Positions 12,192-24,224 are shown, counted from the stretch's first letter. The stretch: 64,000 bases of DNA from Cordilura impudica (GCA_963682025.1 OY821519.1:106066099-106130098), one strand, 5' to 3'. Numbers and translations: made by a program. Notes: generated from the letters alone by a model not told the origin.

Positions 12192-12762
12192 ATATATATA
12201 TGGGAGATTTCATGTCAAGTGCACCAACTTTTGAAACCGATGTCTTCCGATCGGGATGAAATTTGCACCAAGGTTAGTCCTATTAGATAGTAGTTTAGAC
12301 ACAATTTTTCAATAAGATCGGTCCAGATCTCTCTGAGTTAGAGGGGATCAAAATTTGACATTTTGGATAAACAGGTGTTTTTTCTCATCCATTTAACTTA
12401 TTACCTATTGTTCTTAGAAAATTTTCTCCCAAATAGTTTAGATATCTATTTCTTCAATATTTCGGAAAAAAATACTTAAAAAAATACTTTGCTAAATGAA
12501 AGAAATTTTTGCCTTTTTTTCAAAAAGGGCATTTTTTTCCATAAGAAAGCTTAGGATTTTTCCTTTAAGAGCTTTTTGGTCGCTTAGTGGGATGGGAGTG
12601 GGATATCTATCAAAATAAATGTTTAGTAACTCAAGACAACGGTTTTTCAATTTTTCACAAATGCACTATTTTGAATTTGTTCCTATTTGTGTGTAAAATC
12701 TTACAAATAAAACTTATACTGAGAAACTAGACAAATTAACCTTTCCGAAGGTATATAACATA
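12192..12762 (+). repeat. Left TIR of the 12.2-15.0 kb transposon
   Basis: Matches the right arm over its whole length. The inner end is CTTTCCGAAGGTATATAACATA, only 23 bp before the ATG of the gene, so the arm probably holds the promoter. Confidence 0.85.
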
Positions 12763-12785
12763 CCTTCATAACATAACAGAAGAGA

Positions 12786-14096
12786 ATGGTTATCTGTAAT
12801 CTGAAAGAGTTATTTGCAACATTTCAATCTGAACACGAGGATGTTAGAATTGGCTTCACGAAATTAACCCAAATGAGGCCAAAGCATTGCGTTTTGGCAG
12901 AAAGCAGCGGAACTCACACAGTATGCGTTTGCATTTACCATGAAAATATTAAACTGATGTTGAAGGAAATCAACTTAAAGTATTTAACAGATGATTCGGC
13001 AGAAGATTTACACGATTACCGCGATTGCCTTAAATTGACTATGTGTCCTAATGCAACAACTTCTTGCCACTTAGGTGCATGTACCAATTGCCCGAAAACC
13101 ACATTCATCAAAGAAAATTTAATCAACTCTTTAGATCGAGAATATATAGAGAAATTTGATTCTTGGATTCAGACTGACAGATGCACATTGAAAACAATCA
13201 TTTTAAATGTGGATGATTTTGTGGAAAAAATGTGTGCAGGATTGCTAAACTTGAGAACCCGTGACTTTTTCGTCAAAGAGCAATGGTCATTCTTCAAGGA
13301 TTTGAAGACACGTTTGAAGTCTGGTGAATTCGTTATTTCATATGATTTCGCAGAAAACTATAAATATGTTCTTCAGGATGCCATACAAGCATTCCACTTC
13401 AATAACGACCAAGCAACTATATTCACAGTAGTTATTTACTACATGAAAGATGAAAAACTGGAACAAAAAAGTATGGCAATCATATCCGACGATTTAAAAC
13501 ATGATACCGTTGCAGTTTATGAGTACCAGAAGATAATACTAAAATATCTAAAATCTAAATTTACAGTAAAGAAGATATACTACGTTTCGGACGGAGCTCG
13601 TCAACATTTTAAAAACAAAAGTAGCTTCACAAATCTTATGGCTCATGAAAAAGATTTTGGAATGCCAGCTGAGTGGCATTTTCATCCTACTGCTCATGGT
13701 AAAGGAGTATGTGATGATATTGGGGCAAACCTTAAAAGAAATGCAGCGAAGTATAGCCTCCAGTGCTCTCATCAAGATCGCATCTTAGATGCGACTGCTT
13801 TATTCCATTGGGCAAAAAATTATTGTAAAGAAACTAAAGTAGTTTTTAGTAGCAAAGCGGATCATCAGGAAACATTGAAAATACTGAAGAGCAGATTCGA
13901 TGCTGCGGTAACAATCGATGGCAACGCTCAATACCATGCTTTTATATCGCTTGTCGATGGAAGACTCAAGTTGAAAAAGTTTTCTGCCTCTATTCAATGC
14001 GATTTCTTTCCAAAGACAACAAATAAACCAGCAGCTAAATCAACAGCTGAACCTAGTAACGCCAAGAAAGGATTGACAAAAAAACGCAGTAAATAA
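12786..14096 (+). CDS. Transposase-like protein, 436 aa
   Basis: Uninterrupted 436-codon gene filling the space between the two TIRs. Visible features: a Cys cluster at residues 81-102 (C81, C87, C94, C99, C102); a YDFAENY motif with D187; YVSDGARQHFKNK with D269; a HPTAHGKGVCDDIG block at 301-313; and a lysine-rich tail (KKGLTKKRSK) like a nuclear localisation signal. The spacing of acidic residues in beta-strand-like contexts (D187, D269, D310/D311) resembles an RNase H-fold DDE/D transposase. I know this protein type from many insect and cnidarian genomes as a TE gene but cannot name the superfamily. Relatives seem to carry more N-terminal sequence, so this copy may be N-terminally short or have an unseen upstream exon. 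Stop TAA at 14094; the right TIR begins about 310 bp later. Confidence 0.8.
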   Translation: MVICNLKELFATFQSEHEDVRIGFTKLTQMRPKHCVLAESSGTHTVCVCIYHENIKLMLKEINLKYLTDDSAEDLHDYRDCLKLTMCPNATTSCHLGACTNCPKTTFIKENLINSLDREYIEKFDSWIQTDRCTLKTIILNVDDFVEKMCAGLLNLRTRDFFVKEQWSFFKDLKTRLKSGEFVISYDFAENYKYVLQDAIQAFHFNNDQATIFTVVIYYMKDEKLEQKSMAIISDDLKHDTVAVYEYQKIILKYLKSKFTVKKIYYVSDGARQHFKNKSSFTNLMAHEKDFGMPAEWHFHPTAHGKGVCDDIGANLKRNAAKYSLQCSHQDRILDATALFHWAKNYCKETKVVFSSKADHQETLKILKSRFDAAVTIDGNAQYHAFISLVDGRLKLKKFSASIQCDFFPKTTNKPAAKSTAEPSNAKKGLTKKRSK

Positions 14097-14409
14097 AGGC
14101 GACAAAAAAGCTGGATGAAGGACTGGGTATTTAAAAATTTACAAGACTTAAATACTTCATCAGCTACAATAAATTAAGTATAAAAATAGTTATGATATAA
14201 TGGATCTAATGCAATTAAGATTAAATTTTAATGAATTATTTATCTTTTTATTTTTAATATTATTATTATTATACATTAATTTAATTATTATTAAAAATAA
14301 ATAAAAAATAATAATTTTTCAACATTTCTATAGAAAAAAAGCGATTTTTTTTCCTGAGGCTAACATATTCTGGGTATTACAGTATCAAGGGTATAAAATT
14401 TTAGTTAGC

Positions 14410-15000
14410 TATGTTATATACCTTCGGAAAGTTTAGTTTGCCTAGTTTCTCAGTATAAGTTTTATTTGTAAGGTTTTACACACGAATAGGAAAAAATTCA
14501 AATTAGTGCATTTGTGAAAAATTGAAAAACCGTTGTCTTGAGTTACAAAACATTTATTTTGATAGATATCCCACGCGACTAAAAAGCTCTTAAAGGAAAA
14601 ATCCTAAGCTTTCTTATGAAAAAAAAAAAAAAAATTCCCTTTTTGAAAAAAAGGCAAAAAATGTTTTAATTTAGCAAAAAAAAAAAAAGTCTACAAATTT
14701 TTTTTTTTTTTTTAAGTATTTTTTTCCGAAATATTGAAGAAATAGCTATCTAAACTCCTTGGGAGAAAATTTTCTAAGAACAATAGGTAATAAGTTGCAA
14801 CGTTGAGAAAAACACCTGTTTGGCCAAAATGCCAAATTTTGATCCCCTCTAACTCAAAGAGATCTGGACCGATCTTGTTGAAAAATTGTGTCTAAACTAC
14901 TATCCAATAGGACTAACCTTGGTGCAAATTTCATCCCGATCGAAAGACATCGGTTCTAAAAGTTGGTGCACTTGACATGAAATCCCCCATATATATATAT
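14410..15000 (-). repeat. Right TIR of the 12.2-15.0 kb transposon
   Basis: Inverse of 12192-12762. The shared inner block TATGTTATATACCTTCGGAAA is at about 14410. Longer than the left arm by about 20 bp because of expanded A and T homopolymers. Confidence 0.85.
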
Positions 15001-15419
15001 AAATAATAATAAATTATAATTGATACCGCCCAAAAAAAGTAATCGAATTAACTGTTAATTTAAATGGTAATATAATTTAAAGTTTAAGTATCGGCAACTG
15101 AATTAAAATTGCAACCGTATACAACAGTGGTTATAATATTGAATTTATGACACTTGTGGGTGGTATCAGCTAAATTTAACACTCTAATTTGCTTTATGTA
15201 TATTTTACTGCTAAGATCACATTTAGCGGGCTTAAGAGTTTTAGGAAATTGACTCTGCTCTCAAGGAACAACTATAATTTCTCTCTTAAATTATTGAAAC
15301 GAAAATGCCGCAATAAAGGAAGTAATAATCTAACCCATAAAAACAAAGTTTTTATTAAAACTCTTTCTTTCCTTATGCATATGAGTTTTGAATATATCCG
15401 TGACTGTGTTTGACTATCT

Positions 15420-15875
15420 TAAAATTAATCTTTGGCCACAACAAGTCTATGGACAAAGTTTCAAATCCATCGGATGAGGGGAAGTGGGGTTTTAATCACT
15501 CCGTGACTGTGTGTGACTCTGCGTGACTATGTCGAAGTTGACCTTTCTTTACAGCAAGTATATTGGTCAAGTTTCAGATTGATTGGATGTGGAGAAATCT
15601 GTTTTAAATCTCTCCGTGACTGTGCGTGACCATGCGTGACTGTGCGTGACTAAGTCAAAGTTAATCTTTTTTCCACAGCAAGTGCATGGACCAAGTTTGA
15701 GATCGATCGGATGAGGGGAAATGACATTTAGATCACTCCGTGATTGTACGTGATCATGCGTGACTATGCGTGACTATCCCAAAATTAATCTGCAGTCACG
15801 ACAAGACCATGGGCCAAGTTTCAGATCGATTGGATAAGGGGGAATGGGGTCCACCCATTGCAGACAGACAGACAG
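15420..15875. repeat. ~120-bp CGTGACT tandem repeat with (GACA)n
   Basis: About 3.5 units of 'CACAGCAAGTxxATGGxCCAAGTTTCAGATxGATyGGAT(A/G)AGGGG...TCCGTGACTGTGCGTGACTA', ending in a GACAGACAGACAG tract at about 15865-15880. Related segments lie at 33187-33505 and, inverted, inside 51180-51320 and 52430-52560. The (GTCT)n end suggests the interior of another mini-me-type element. Confidence 0.75.
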
Positions 15876-15880
15876 AAAGA

Positions 15881-17120
15881 GAGTATGAGCTGAAAGAAAG
15901 AGTTTAAAAAGATATGACTGTAAGGGGAAAAGTAGATCTTTCAGATGCCTTAACCAGTTTTGTGCAAGAGAATGTATACGCGACTCAGAACAATCCCAAT
16001 ATATTATAATATTTAGAATACAATTTAATGAAAACCTTATACGAATGATAAATTCTGTTTTCAGGTCCTTATAAGTCGTTCCCAGAAACAATGAAACAAT
16101 GTGGGCCTGTAAAATAATTGAAATTTTACCCTTTAATTAAAATGCTATTTTTTTTTTGTAAAATAAAACGTATTTCCTTCGTTTGAAAACTTTTTTATAC
16201 ATCCAGTTAATATAAATAAAACGGACAGATTTTTAGTGTTAACGAAAGCATTGAAAAAAGGTAGGAAATTGAATGTTTGAAAGTATGTGCCAGATTAAGC
16301 CGACAGATAAAATGGACAAGTTACGAGCTGTTACTATAGTTCTTTCATATTGTTATTATCGGAGTTTTGGTGTAAGTACTTTTATATGTATGTACGTACA
16401 TAGTGTTGACTAGCAAAAAGTACGACGAGTTGTATTTTAAGCCATTTGGTATCCACAACACAAGGTTTCAGCAAATCTATAACTGTGTTTGATGTGAACG
16501 AAAAACAAACGAAACGAAACAAAAAAAAAAACTAAAAAAAATATACAAATGAAAGGATGTTGCTTTTCAGCCTTTTGAGGTTCATATTCATACAATATCG
16601 ATAGATGCCAAATAAATGAAAAACTATTTAAAATCCCCTTTAAAAAAAGTGGAAACAACTTAAAAAAGGCTTAAAGTTGAATAGCGAACCATGTCAAAAA
16701 AAAAAAAAAAAGAAAACTTTGCTTGGTTTTTGAGTATGACATGTTTTTGTTAGAACATAGGAGTCCTTTTTAAATTAAGTAAAACTGTTAAATAATTTAC
16801 CATATTCACATTCATACACATACAGTGCTTTCATTTCAATAAATCGATTAAACGTTTCATGGATTTTGAATTTAACCATTATTTTCCTATGCACCTCAGA
16901 ATGCCTTACAAAATGTGGTTATTCGGGTCTTGCAGTAATAAATATAGATTTTTTTTTGATGATTTCTAAAAAATATGGATTATAGATGTAGTCTTAAGTT
17001 ATTTGGACAATAATGGAAAAAACAAAATTTTTTAGTTTTTCACATTTCTTTCAAAGGAACCATGTTAAAGGCTTTATATAGGCACATTTCAACGTGCTAA
17101 AATTGTACATGTTATTATTG
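15881..17120. other. Unrecognised DNA
   Basis: No gene, repeat partner or element end identified over about 1.2 kb. Poly-A tracts at 16520 and 16697. Confidence 0.45.
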
Positions 17121-17124
17121 AACT

Positions 17125-17435
17125 TTAACAATACCATATACACATGAAAGTAGAGATAATACGTAGTAAAACTGCGTTCTCAGTTTTTCATTCCTTGTTC
17201 TTTTTTACTTTTTGAAGGACTTCATAATTTTAAGGATATAAAATTTCTAAAAATTTATTTCAATATTTCTATCCATCAGTTTATGTAAGTATGCATATCA
17301 AATGAAAGAGGACAATCTTTAGAAATTAAAACAATTTTTGTGTTAATTTTTCAGGATGAAAAATTTTAAATAATTTTTATTGAAAGTTTTATCCTTTCCA
17401 TATCCTTGAGAATTTCCAATAAATTTTCCTCCTAT
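17125..17435 (+). repeat. Dispersed ~300-bp repeat, copy A
   Basis: Markers: CATATACACATGAAAG, AAACTGCGTTCTCAGTTTTT, TTTTAAGGATATAAAATTTCTA, and ATATCCTTGAGAATTTCC at its end. Copy B (18694-21200, split by a hAT element) is in the same orientation; copy C (22190-22500) is inverted. Confidence 0.7.
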
Positions 17436-17502
17436 AGCTTTATTAATTAAGCCTTAAAGAAAAATCATATAATTTATCTACTCTTTAAAAAAGAAATTGG
17501 TG

Positions 17503-18645
17503 AGCCAATAACCCAAACAGCTACAGACCTATCAGTCTATTAAGTAACTTTGGTAAAATATTTGAAAAAATTCTACATTCTCGTCTTAGTGAATTTGTAA
17601 CGACCAATTCTATTGTTGCTAAAGAACAACTTGGATTTAAAAAAAGGCATAGCACTACTCACCAAATAAACAGAAATAAAAATCAAATAATCAGAAATAA
17701 AAACAATAAACGTTCAACGGGTCTAATATTGTTAGATATTGAAAAAGCGTTTGACACCGTTTGGCATAATGGCCTAGTATTTAAACTTCTTGATGCAAAT
17801 ATACCAAAATATTTATGCAAACTTATTTTAGATTTCATTCACGGCAGAAACTTTACAGTTGCGATTAATAATGAAACATCATCTCCAAAAACCATTACCT
17901 CAGGGTTACCTCAAGATCAGTCTTGTCGCCATTGCTTTACTCGATATATACATCCGATTTTAAAGTCCCGAAATATATGAAAATTGCTTATTACGCAGAT
18001 GATACTGCGTTAATTTCTTCAAACAAAATTATAAGTGCACTCCTGAGGAAAATGGAAAAGGGACTTGTAAAATGCAGTAAATATTTTCACAAATGGAAAA
18101 TCAAAATTAATCCAAACAAGACCCAAGCAATAATTTTTCCATTCAACAAATCTCCCAAAAGACTGCCAAGACGTCATCTTCTTATTGGAAATAATACCCT
18201 AAATGTACTTAATCATGTCAAATATCTCGGAGTTGTCTTGGACAAAAAGCTTACTTTTAAATAACATATTATGGATACGTGCCAAAAAGCTATAAATTCA
18301 TTTAAAGCATTATGGCCACTACTAAATAGAAGGTCATTTCTAAACCACAAAAACAAAAATCTACTCTCCAAAAGTGTTAAAAGGCCAATATTAACATACG
18401 CGTGTCCTATTTGGAGTGACGCTGCCAACTGCCACCTTTAACGCTTACAAATTATAAGAAGCAAATGTCTTAAAATCATAAGTAAAGAGGCCTGGAGGTA
18501 TCCTACAAATCTTCTTCATGAAGAAACAGGTTATGAAAAAATTATCGATTTCATAACAAGGATTAATAACAATTACTTTGCCAAAATTGAAAATTCCTCT
18601 TACCCACTGATAAGACAATGTAGAGAATTAACGTAAAATTAAAAA
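17503..18645 (+). pseudogene. Jockey-like LINE reverse transcriptase relic
   Basis: Translating across frames gives the core of a non-LTR reverse transcriptase: NSYRPISLLSNFGKI (~17515), LGFKKRHSTTHQI, LDIEKAFDTVWHNGL (~17735), a damaged GLPQ..SVLSPLLYSIYTSD, AYYADDTALI with the catalytic YADD at 17992-18003, the thumb region KWKIKINPNKTQAI, LNHVKYLGVVLDKKLTF, and a C-terminal KCLKIISKEAWRYPTNLLHEETGY tail. Frameshifts (near 17910), an in-frame stop after LTFK (18262) and another at about 18439 make it dead. The endonuclease half is missing, the usual 5' truncation. The order and motifs fit the jockey clade. It is closely related to the relic at 33850-35870. Confidence 0.9.
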
Positions 18646-18728
18646 GAAATCACCAAATTGAAAATTATGGACGTACCTGTTGAGCTTGAACGGGGCCATA
18701 TACAGCTGAAAATAGAAATCATATATAG

Positions 18729-20977
18729 CAGGGTTGGGCACGTAAATGGTAGGCCGCACTAGTTTATTTCTGTACAAATATTAATTTTCAAACAAAAAAG
18801 CAAAAAAAAAAACAATTTTTAAACAAACATAAAATTTATTAATTCATTTCATACACATTATAAACAAGTTTTATACTGAAATATTAGTATTTATAAAAAT
18901 AATGTTATATTTTAAAATTTTTTGAGGTCAAAGAATTTCATTTTAAATAAAATAAAAAAAAGGAATTAAATAAAAATAAAATAAAAATATAGGTAACAAA
19001 AAAAAAAAAGAAATTAGGAAGAATTTTTGATTATTTCTTTAAAATCAGGTGTGTAGTTTGTCAAAGTTGTCCGAATGAGTTCCGTAAGATGTTGATTTGT
19101 TAAACGTGAACGATATTTGATTTTAACATTTTTCATGGTGGAGTATAGAGATTTGTTGTGCCAAACATTGAAAATAAACGAGCAGCACCTTTTTTCAATT
19201 ATGGATATTGGGTTTCGTTAACAAGTTTCCAAAATCCAACTAGAGAAGTTGATTTCTGATGCATTTTCAATACAATATCATCCTTCATTTCTAATAACTC
19301 CAATTTTCCAACATCTGGTTTTGCAAGAATTATATCGGATCATAAAAATTCACACAAAAACGGGTTGAAGTTGTTTAAGATCCTCAAATCTACATTTAAA
19401 ATTTTCATGAAATTGTTTTAAATTATTTATGTATTCTTCCAGCTTATCGTCTTGTATATTATTTACGTTCAATTTTAAAAGAGCAAAAAATTAATATTTT
19501 TTTTATATTCGAGGTCTTTTATCTCTTGGAAATTTAAATTTGTTAATTACTTCGAAAAGCGCATTTTTTACATCAATGCCTCGCGTTGTTTCAGAAAGAG
19601 CTACAAGGTCTAACATTTCTTCAGTGATATTAAATTCAATTGATACAGACCTAATGAAGATCGCCAATTGAGGAACGTCGCTAACATCTGTGGATTCATC
19701 AAGAGCTAAACTAAATGCTGCTGAATTTTTTAGTTCGTTTTTTAAACTTGTTTCAATAAAAGTGCTGATATCTCCAATCCCACTCTCGGCTGTGCGCCGT
19801 GATAAAGAAAGCTGATCTATCGCTTTATGCAGCTTTTTGTTATCAGGGTCGAGAGTGCTCATAACCTCCTTAATAGTGTGTTTCCTTAACTCTGCTTCCA
19901 CATAAGGAAATTTATCACGGGCAATATTTGACTGCAATACCTTCAGTTTAGTCTCTCTAAGATTATTATTAAGGGTATAATCTTTGGCAAATTGTGCGTC
20001 AAATTTTTCATGATGTCTACTTAAATTGTAAAGTTTAAATTGTGGTACAGTAATTTTGCAAATGAAGCACATAGGTATGTCATATTTTCAACAAATCCGA
20101 ATTTGTGTGTCCATTCGGACTGGAATTTTATGTTTTCATCACCTATCTTACGTTTTTTATTGCTCGTTGATGCCATTTTAATTCCGTAAAAGTAAAAAGC
20201 GGGACCGATATATGTTGAGTATTACCAGTTAATTTCAATAAAATGAACATGAGATATAATTAAAAAATCGTCCAATTTGCCAATTTTAGAAATTTTTTCA
20301 ACAAAATTTTAAAGTTCTATTGAATTATTTTTCAAAACATGCCTTTATGAAAAAATTTTTATGAAGTGGTTGGTACAATATGTATAAAAAATTTAATGGA
20401 TTCTGTTCCAAAAGATAAAAAATTTCTAGTTTTAATGAAACATTAATTATCGGGACTGCTCTCATTCCCAAGCATTCAGGACAACAGGGCTTTTACTGAA
20501 AAAAAGCGAAAATAAAAAATGGAAAATATAGTGTTTTTTTTTTTTCAAATTATGCGATTTTTGTCGGTTTAGTGCTTTTTGATATTTTAAAGTTGACAAC
20601 CCTGAAAATAATGAACTACAAAAAACGAGAGAGAAAAATTATTATGCTCTGCCGTTTGCATTTCAAATCATGGGGTGTGTTTTGCAAACATACAATTCTT
20701 AAAATGCATTTTTTTTAGTACATGCTACATTGTTTCTAATAGAAAAAATGAAGCATGCTAACAGACGTTACATTCAAATAATTCGTATTATTTTTGTGGC
20801 CCTATTGAAAATTTATACTCGTATTAATGCTTTTTTTGAACAATACTTTGAAATTTTGGTATTTATGTTTTGATTTTTTTTTTTTTTGAATTAAATCTAA
20901 ATTAAATTTTGTAATTTTTTTTATATTTATATGGGGCCGCATAAAATTCGTTCGTGGGCCGCATTTGCCCATGCCTG
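18729..20977 (-). mobile_element. hAT element with 8-bp TSD
   Basis: Ends read CAGGGTTGGGCA at the left and, inverted, CAGGCATGGGCA at the right, typical hAT-type termini. The flanking 8 bp are identical: ATATATAG at 18721-18728 and 20978-20985, the size hAT elements make. The 2249-bp element carries one broken transposase gene on the minus strand and lies inside repeat copy B. Confidence 0.92.
19014..20176 (-). pseudogene. hAT transposase (GTF2IRD2/ZBED-like) pseudogene
   Basis: Minus strand. Starts MASTSNKKRKIGDENI with a basic NLS-like N-terminus, then FQSEWTHKFGFVE; a one-base shift near 20075 leads into MCFICK, the start of a BED-like zinc finger (C..C then H..H in LSRHHEKFDAQF). The central block has FSLALDESTDVSDVPQLAIF, the hallmark of hAT transposases related to vertebrate GTF2IRD2 and ZBED proteins, with the first catalytic D in LDEST. 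After residue 189 the frame breaks. Sequence resumes with KPDVGKLELLEMKDDIVLKM and a hAT dimerisation tail, LFSMFGTTNLY then MKNVKIKYRSRLTNQHL. Several hundred residues between appear deleted. Inactive. Confidence 0.88.
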
Positions 20978-21556
20978 ATATATAGCATAACTGTGTTCTC
21001 AGTTTCCTATTCTTATGGATATAAGACTTTCTAAAATTAATTTAAATATTTCCATCCATATCTCAATATGGGTACTAAATTAAAGAGGACGATCTTTGGA
21101 AATGAAAATTATTTTTACGTTAATTTATCTTAATGAAAAGTATAAAAAAAGTAATTTCAAATGTAAATCATTTCATATTCTTCTGAACTTTTAATAAAAA
21201 TCAGATTAGGTTTATTTTTTCTATAATTAGAAACAAAAACAGAACTATGGACCGAACTATGAAGAAGTATTTTAGTTTTTCTATAACAAGTCATGCAACA
21301 AAAAGAAATTAAAATTAGTTAAGTTTTCAGAATAACAAAAAAAAAGAGATTTTTCTAAAACATATAGCTTAAGTAACTTTAATTTTTTTCATCTCGTCAG
21401 ATTTTGGAGAAAAGAGTATAAGTTTCCAAAAAATGACCAGCAACAATCTTTTTCTGATCTTTGACCTTATTTTCAAAAAGTTCGACTTTGTGGAAATATT
21501 AGGAATACAGATGTTGTCTAAAATAAAGTAAGTAAAATAATAAAGTAAAAATATTA

Positions 21557-22050
21557 TCTATACTAACATAATAAAGAGTTAATGTGTGTTTGCTTGTTTG
21601 TTTGTAGGATGTAATCTCCGTTAGCTACTCATCCGATCTTCCTGAAATTTACATAGAGGCTATAATTTTTTTAAATATTTTTAGTGGTCATGGCACCTCC
21701 CATACAAAGTAGATTTTTAATATCATTTAAATTGAGTATTATGATAGGGAGAGCTTTGCAAATTTCTGTGAGGTCACCTATTATTACTGTTATTACTGAA
21801 GCTATGCCTGAAATGGGTGGGATCGCTTAAGTGGGCGGGGTACCTACCATGCAAATTAATTACTCAATAACAAATTTTGGTTTAGATCATCTATTCTTAA
21901 TATGGGTATTCAGACAAAAAAAGGGGGGATTGGACAAAAGGGCGTGGCACCACCAACACAAAGTAAATAATAAGTATCATATATCTGGAGTACTGTAATA
22001 GTGATAGACTTGAGACTTTGTGTGAGCCCTTTCATTAAGATGAAGTATAA
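21557..22050 (+). mobile_element. Helitron-like element fragment
   Basis: Begins A|TCTATACTAACATAATAAAG followed by TGTGTTTGCTTGTTTGTTTG and GTAATCTCCGTTAGCTACTC, the same 5' end as the array at 40036-42327. Includes GGGCGGGGTACCTACC-type and ATATATCTGGAGTACTG blocks. No CTAG|T end is seen, so it is 3'-truncated. Confidence 0.65.
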
Positions 22051-22189
22051 TGTGGAGAAAAATGAATGCGTTTTCTCCTAAGTAGAAGAGATAAAAAAAT
22101 TGTTTCAGTCTCGTTCAAGTTCAACAAGTACTGTACAGTAGTTTTCTAACTTTGTTTGCTTTATCGTTAAGGCTATAGGAATATTATAC

Positions 22190-22500
22190 GTATACCTATA
22201 ACTATACTTATTGTTTTGAGAAAAATATATTGAAAATTCTCAAGGATATGATATGATAATATTTTCAAAGGACATTATTTAAAATTGTTTGTCCTAAAAA
22301 AATAAAAATAAGTTGTTTTGATCCCATATATTGTACGATTTCAGTATATATGCATATTGACATAAACTGATAGGTAGAAATGTATAAATAAATTATATCC
22401 TTAAAAATTTGAAGACCTTTGAAAAATAGAACTGATCAGAAAATTAAAAACGTAGGACGCAGTTATATCGTATATGATCTCAACTTTCACTTTTATATGG
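22190..22500 (-). repeat. Dispersed ~300-bp repeat, copy C (inverted)
   Basis: The reverse complement matches copy A: AAGTGAAAGTTGAGATCATA, ATAACTGCGTCCTACG, TTTTTAAGGATATAA, and TATCCTTGAGAATTTTC at the far end. Confidence 0.65.
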
Positions 22501-22674
22501 TCCTTTTCAAGCCCAATAAAAACTAACGCTCGTTTAAAAAAAAAATTTTGAACAATCGTACAATTAAAAAAATATGAACGGATATATATAATAGCGAAAA
22601 TTTTTTAGGAACTGTCATAAAAAATATTAAAGGTTTTTTATTCCATAGAATTACAATTATCTACAAATTAAAAA

Positions 22675-23466
22675 AAGTAAGAAAATTATAGTCGGTCTAG
22701 ACCGACCATACGACCGACCTACCATGGCTTAGAAACCCTATCTCTTCGGTCCAACTAACTGGATGTAGAAAATAAGCAAAAACCAAATTTGAGTGACATT
22801 GTTAAAAATTTTTTTGGCTGCAGATATGAAAAAGTTTATATCGGGTGCTATATTTATATGTGGACTAGGTCAATAAATGGACCGATCCTGACCATATTTG
22901 GTAATGTCACTTATATTTTAAAAAAATATACACAAACCAAATTTGAGAAAAATCTGTATATAATTTTTTGTTTTTTTGATAGATTTAAGTGAAGATCGGG
23001 AAGCAGCTCTACATGGGGCCTATGACTAAGAATTGTCCAATAGGGATTATTTTTGGACTACTAATTAATGGATACAATAAACACATACAAACCCAATTTT
23101 ACTAAGATCTGTATGATAATTTGGATCTTATGGCAATTTATGTCGATTTCATAGCGGTCATTTGTAAGGGGACTAGGTCTGAACATGCACCGATTTTCAC
23201 CAAATTCAACAGCGTTTATCCTATGGCTGACAAAAGCTCATTTAGCAAAACTTAATCGAAATATATTCATATTTGCGACCTGTAGTTTGATTACAAGGTT
23301 TACATGGACACACAGACGGATGGACGGACATCGTTAAAACGACTCAGAAAGTGATTGTGAGCCGATCGGTATAATAAAAGATGGGTCTATGTCAAATATG
23401 TTTGGTAGTTACAAACAGCAGCACAAAATCATTATACCCAAACCACATAGTGGTATAGGGTATAAA
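22675..23466 (+). mobile_element. Mini-me/DINE-like element, full-length copy
   Basis: AAGTAAGAAAATTATAG to GTATAGGGTATAAA. Diverged at CGACCGACCTACCATGG after the palindrome; the microsatellite is reduced to about 23316-23329 and interrupted (CGGATGGACGGACA), so this is one of the older copies. Confidence 0.85.
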
Positions 23467-23514
23467 AATCAATGTGAGTCCGATCACAGGGGAGATGTGT
23501 AAACATCTACATCT

Positions 23515-23690
23515 TTTTCAATTGTATTTCAGAAAGTATCAAATGTATTTCAGAAAACATCAAATGTATTACAGAAATTATCAAATATATTTCAGGAAAC
23601 ATTAAATGTATTTCAGAAATTATCCAATGTATTTCAGATAATATCAATTAAATTTCAGAAAATATCTATTGAAATTCAGAATTAAAAAGC
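23515..23690 (-). repeat. 21-bp minisatellite (array 2)
   Basis: About eight units of AAATGTATTTCAGAAAACATC, the reverse complement of the 1220-1577 monomer. Pairs with the opposite-orientation array at 24225-24340. Confidence 0.8.
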
Positions 23691-23929
23691 AGTTTACCCT
23701 ACAATACTGAAAAGTTATTGTTGTTTCTATTAGTGACTTGGAGTCGCAGAAAATGTTTAGCAATATTTGGACTTATTTGTTACGCACTGGAAAATAAACT
23801 ATCAAGGTCGACCTTTTAATCGAAAGAAAATGAGGACTTCATATGTTAATCAGCTACAATATAAACTCCAGGATGAAATTTTTACCGATTTCGAAATCAT
23901 CATTTTGAAAAAAAAACAAGTTTATATCG

Positions 23930-24020
23930 TCAGCTAAAATACAAAAGGCCGTAACTAACAAAAATATCAAAATTGACTTCTTGTATTGTAGTTACGGCCT
24001 TTTACTTAAAAAGTACTATT
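23930..24020. repeat. Inverted repeat, GGCCGTAACTA...TAGTTACGGCC
   Basis: AAAAGGCCGTAACTA at about 23943-23957 pairs with TAGTTACGGCCTTTT at about 23989-24003, a 15-bp perfect stem with a ~31-bp loop. It lies at the centre of the structure bounded by the two inverted 21-bp arrays. Confidence 0.75.
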
Positions 24021-24224
24021 TACAATAAGTTTGTTTCCATACAAAAATCCGTCTTTATTTTTCAGCTTGATTTTAAAATTTGGGTGTTCAGTTTAAAGTA
24101 GTTTTTGTTTTATGGTATTTTTTGCTTCTCCTGTAAAAAAAATGACGATATGTACTTTTCAAGATATATTACAAACCCAGTATAATAATTAAGAAAGTAT
24201 GTTTTTATATAGCGTTCTGTCTAT

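Larger units (their letters stand above)
12192..15000 (+). mobile_element. Long-TIR DNA transposon with open transposase-like gene
   Basis: Two inverted arms of about 570-590 bp (12192-12762 and 14410-15000) frame a single gene. The outer ends read GGGAGATTTCATGTCAAGTG and, inverted, GGGGGATTTCATGTCAAGTG. The arms differ mainly at a few substitutions and homopolymer lengths (poly-A near 14622 and poly-T near 14698 are expanded on the right). Flanks are (TA)n on both sides, so a TATA-type duplication is plausible but its length cannot be fixed. High arm identity and an unbroken ORF suggest a fairly young insertion. Superfamily not assigned. Confidence 0.85.
18694..21200 (+). repeat. Dispersed ~300-bp repeat, copy B, split by hAT
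   Basis: The left piece 18694-18728 (CCATATACAGCTGAAAATAG) and the right piece 20978-21200 (CTGTGTTCTCAGTTTCC, ATATAAGACTTTCTAAAATT) rejoin to match copy A at 17125 once the hAT element is removed. Confidence 0.7.
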
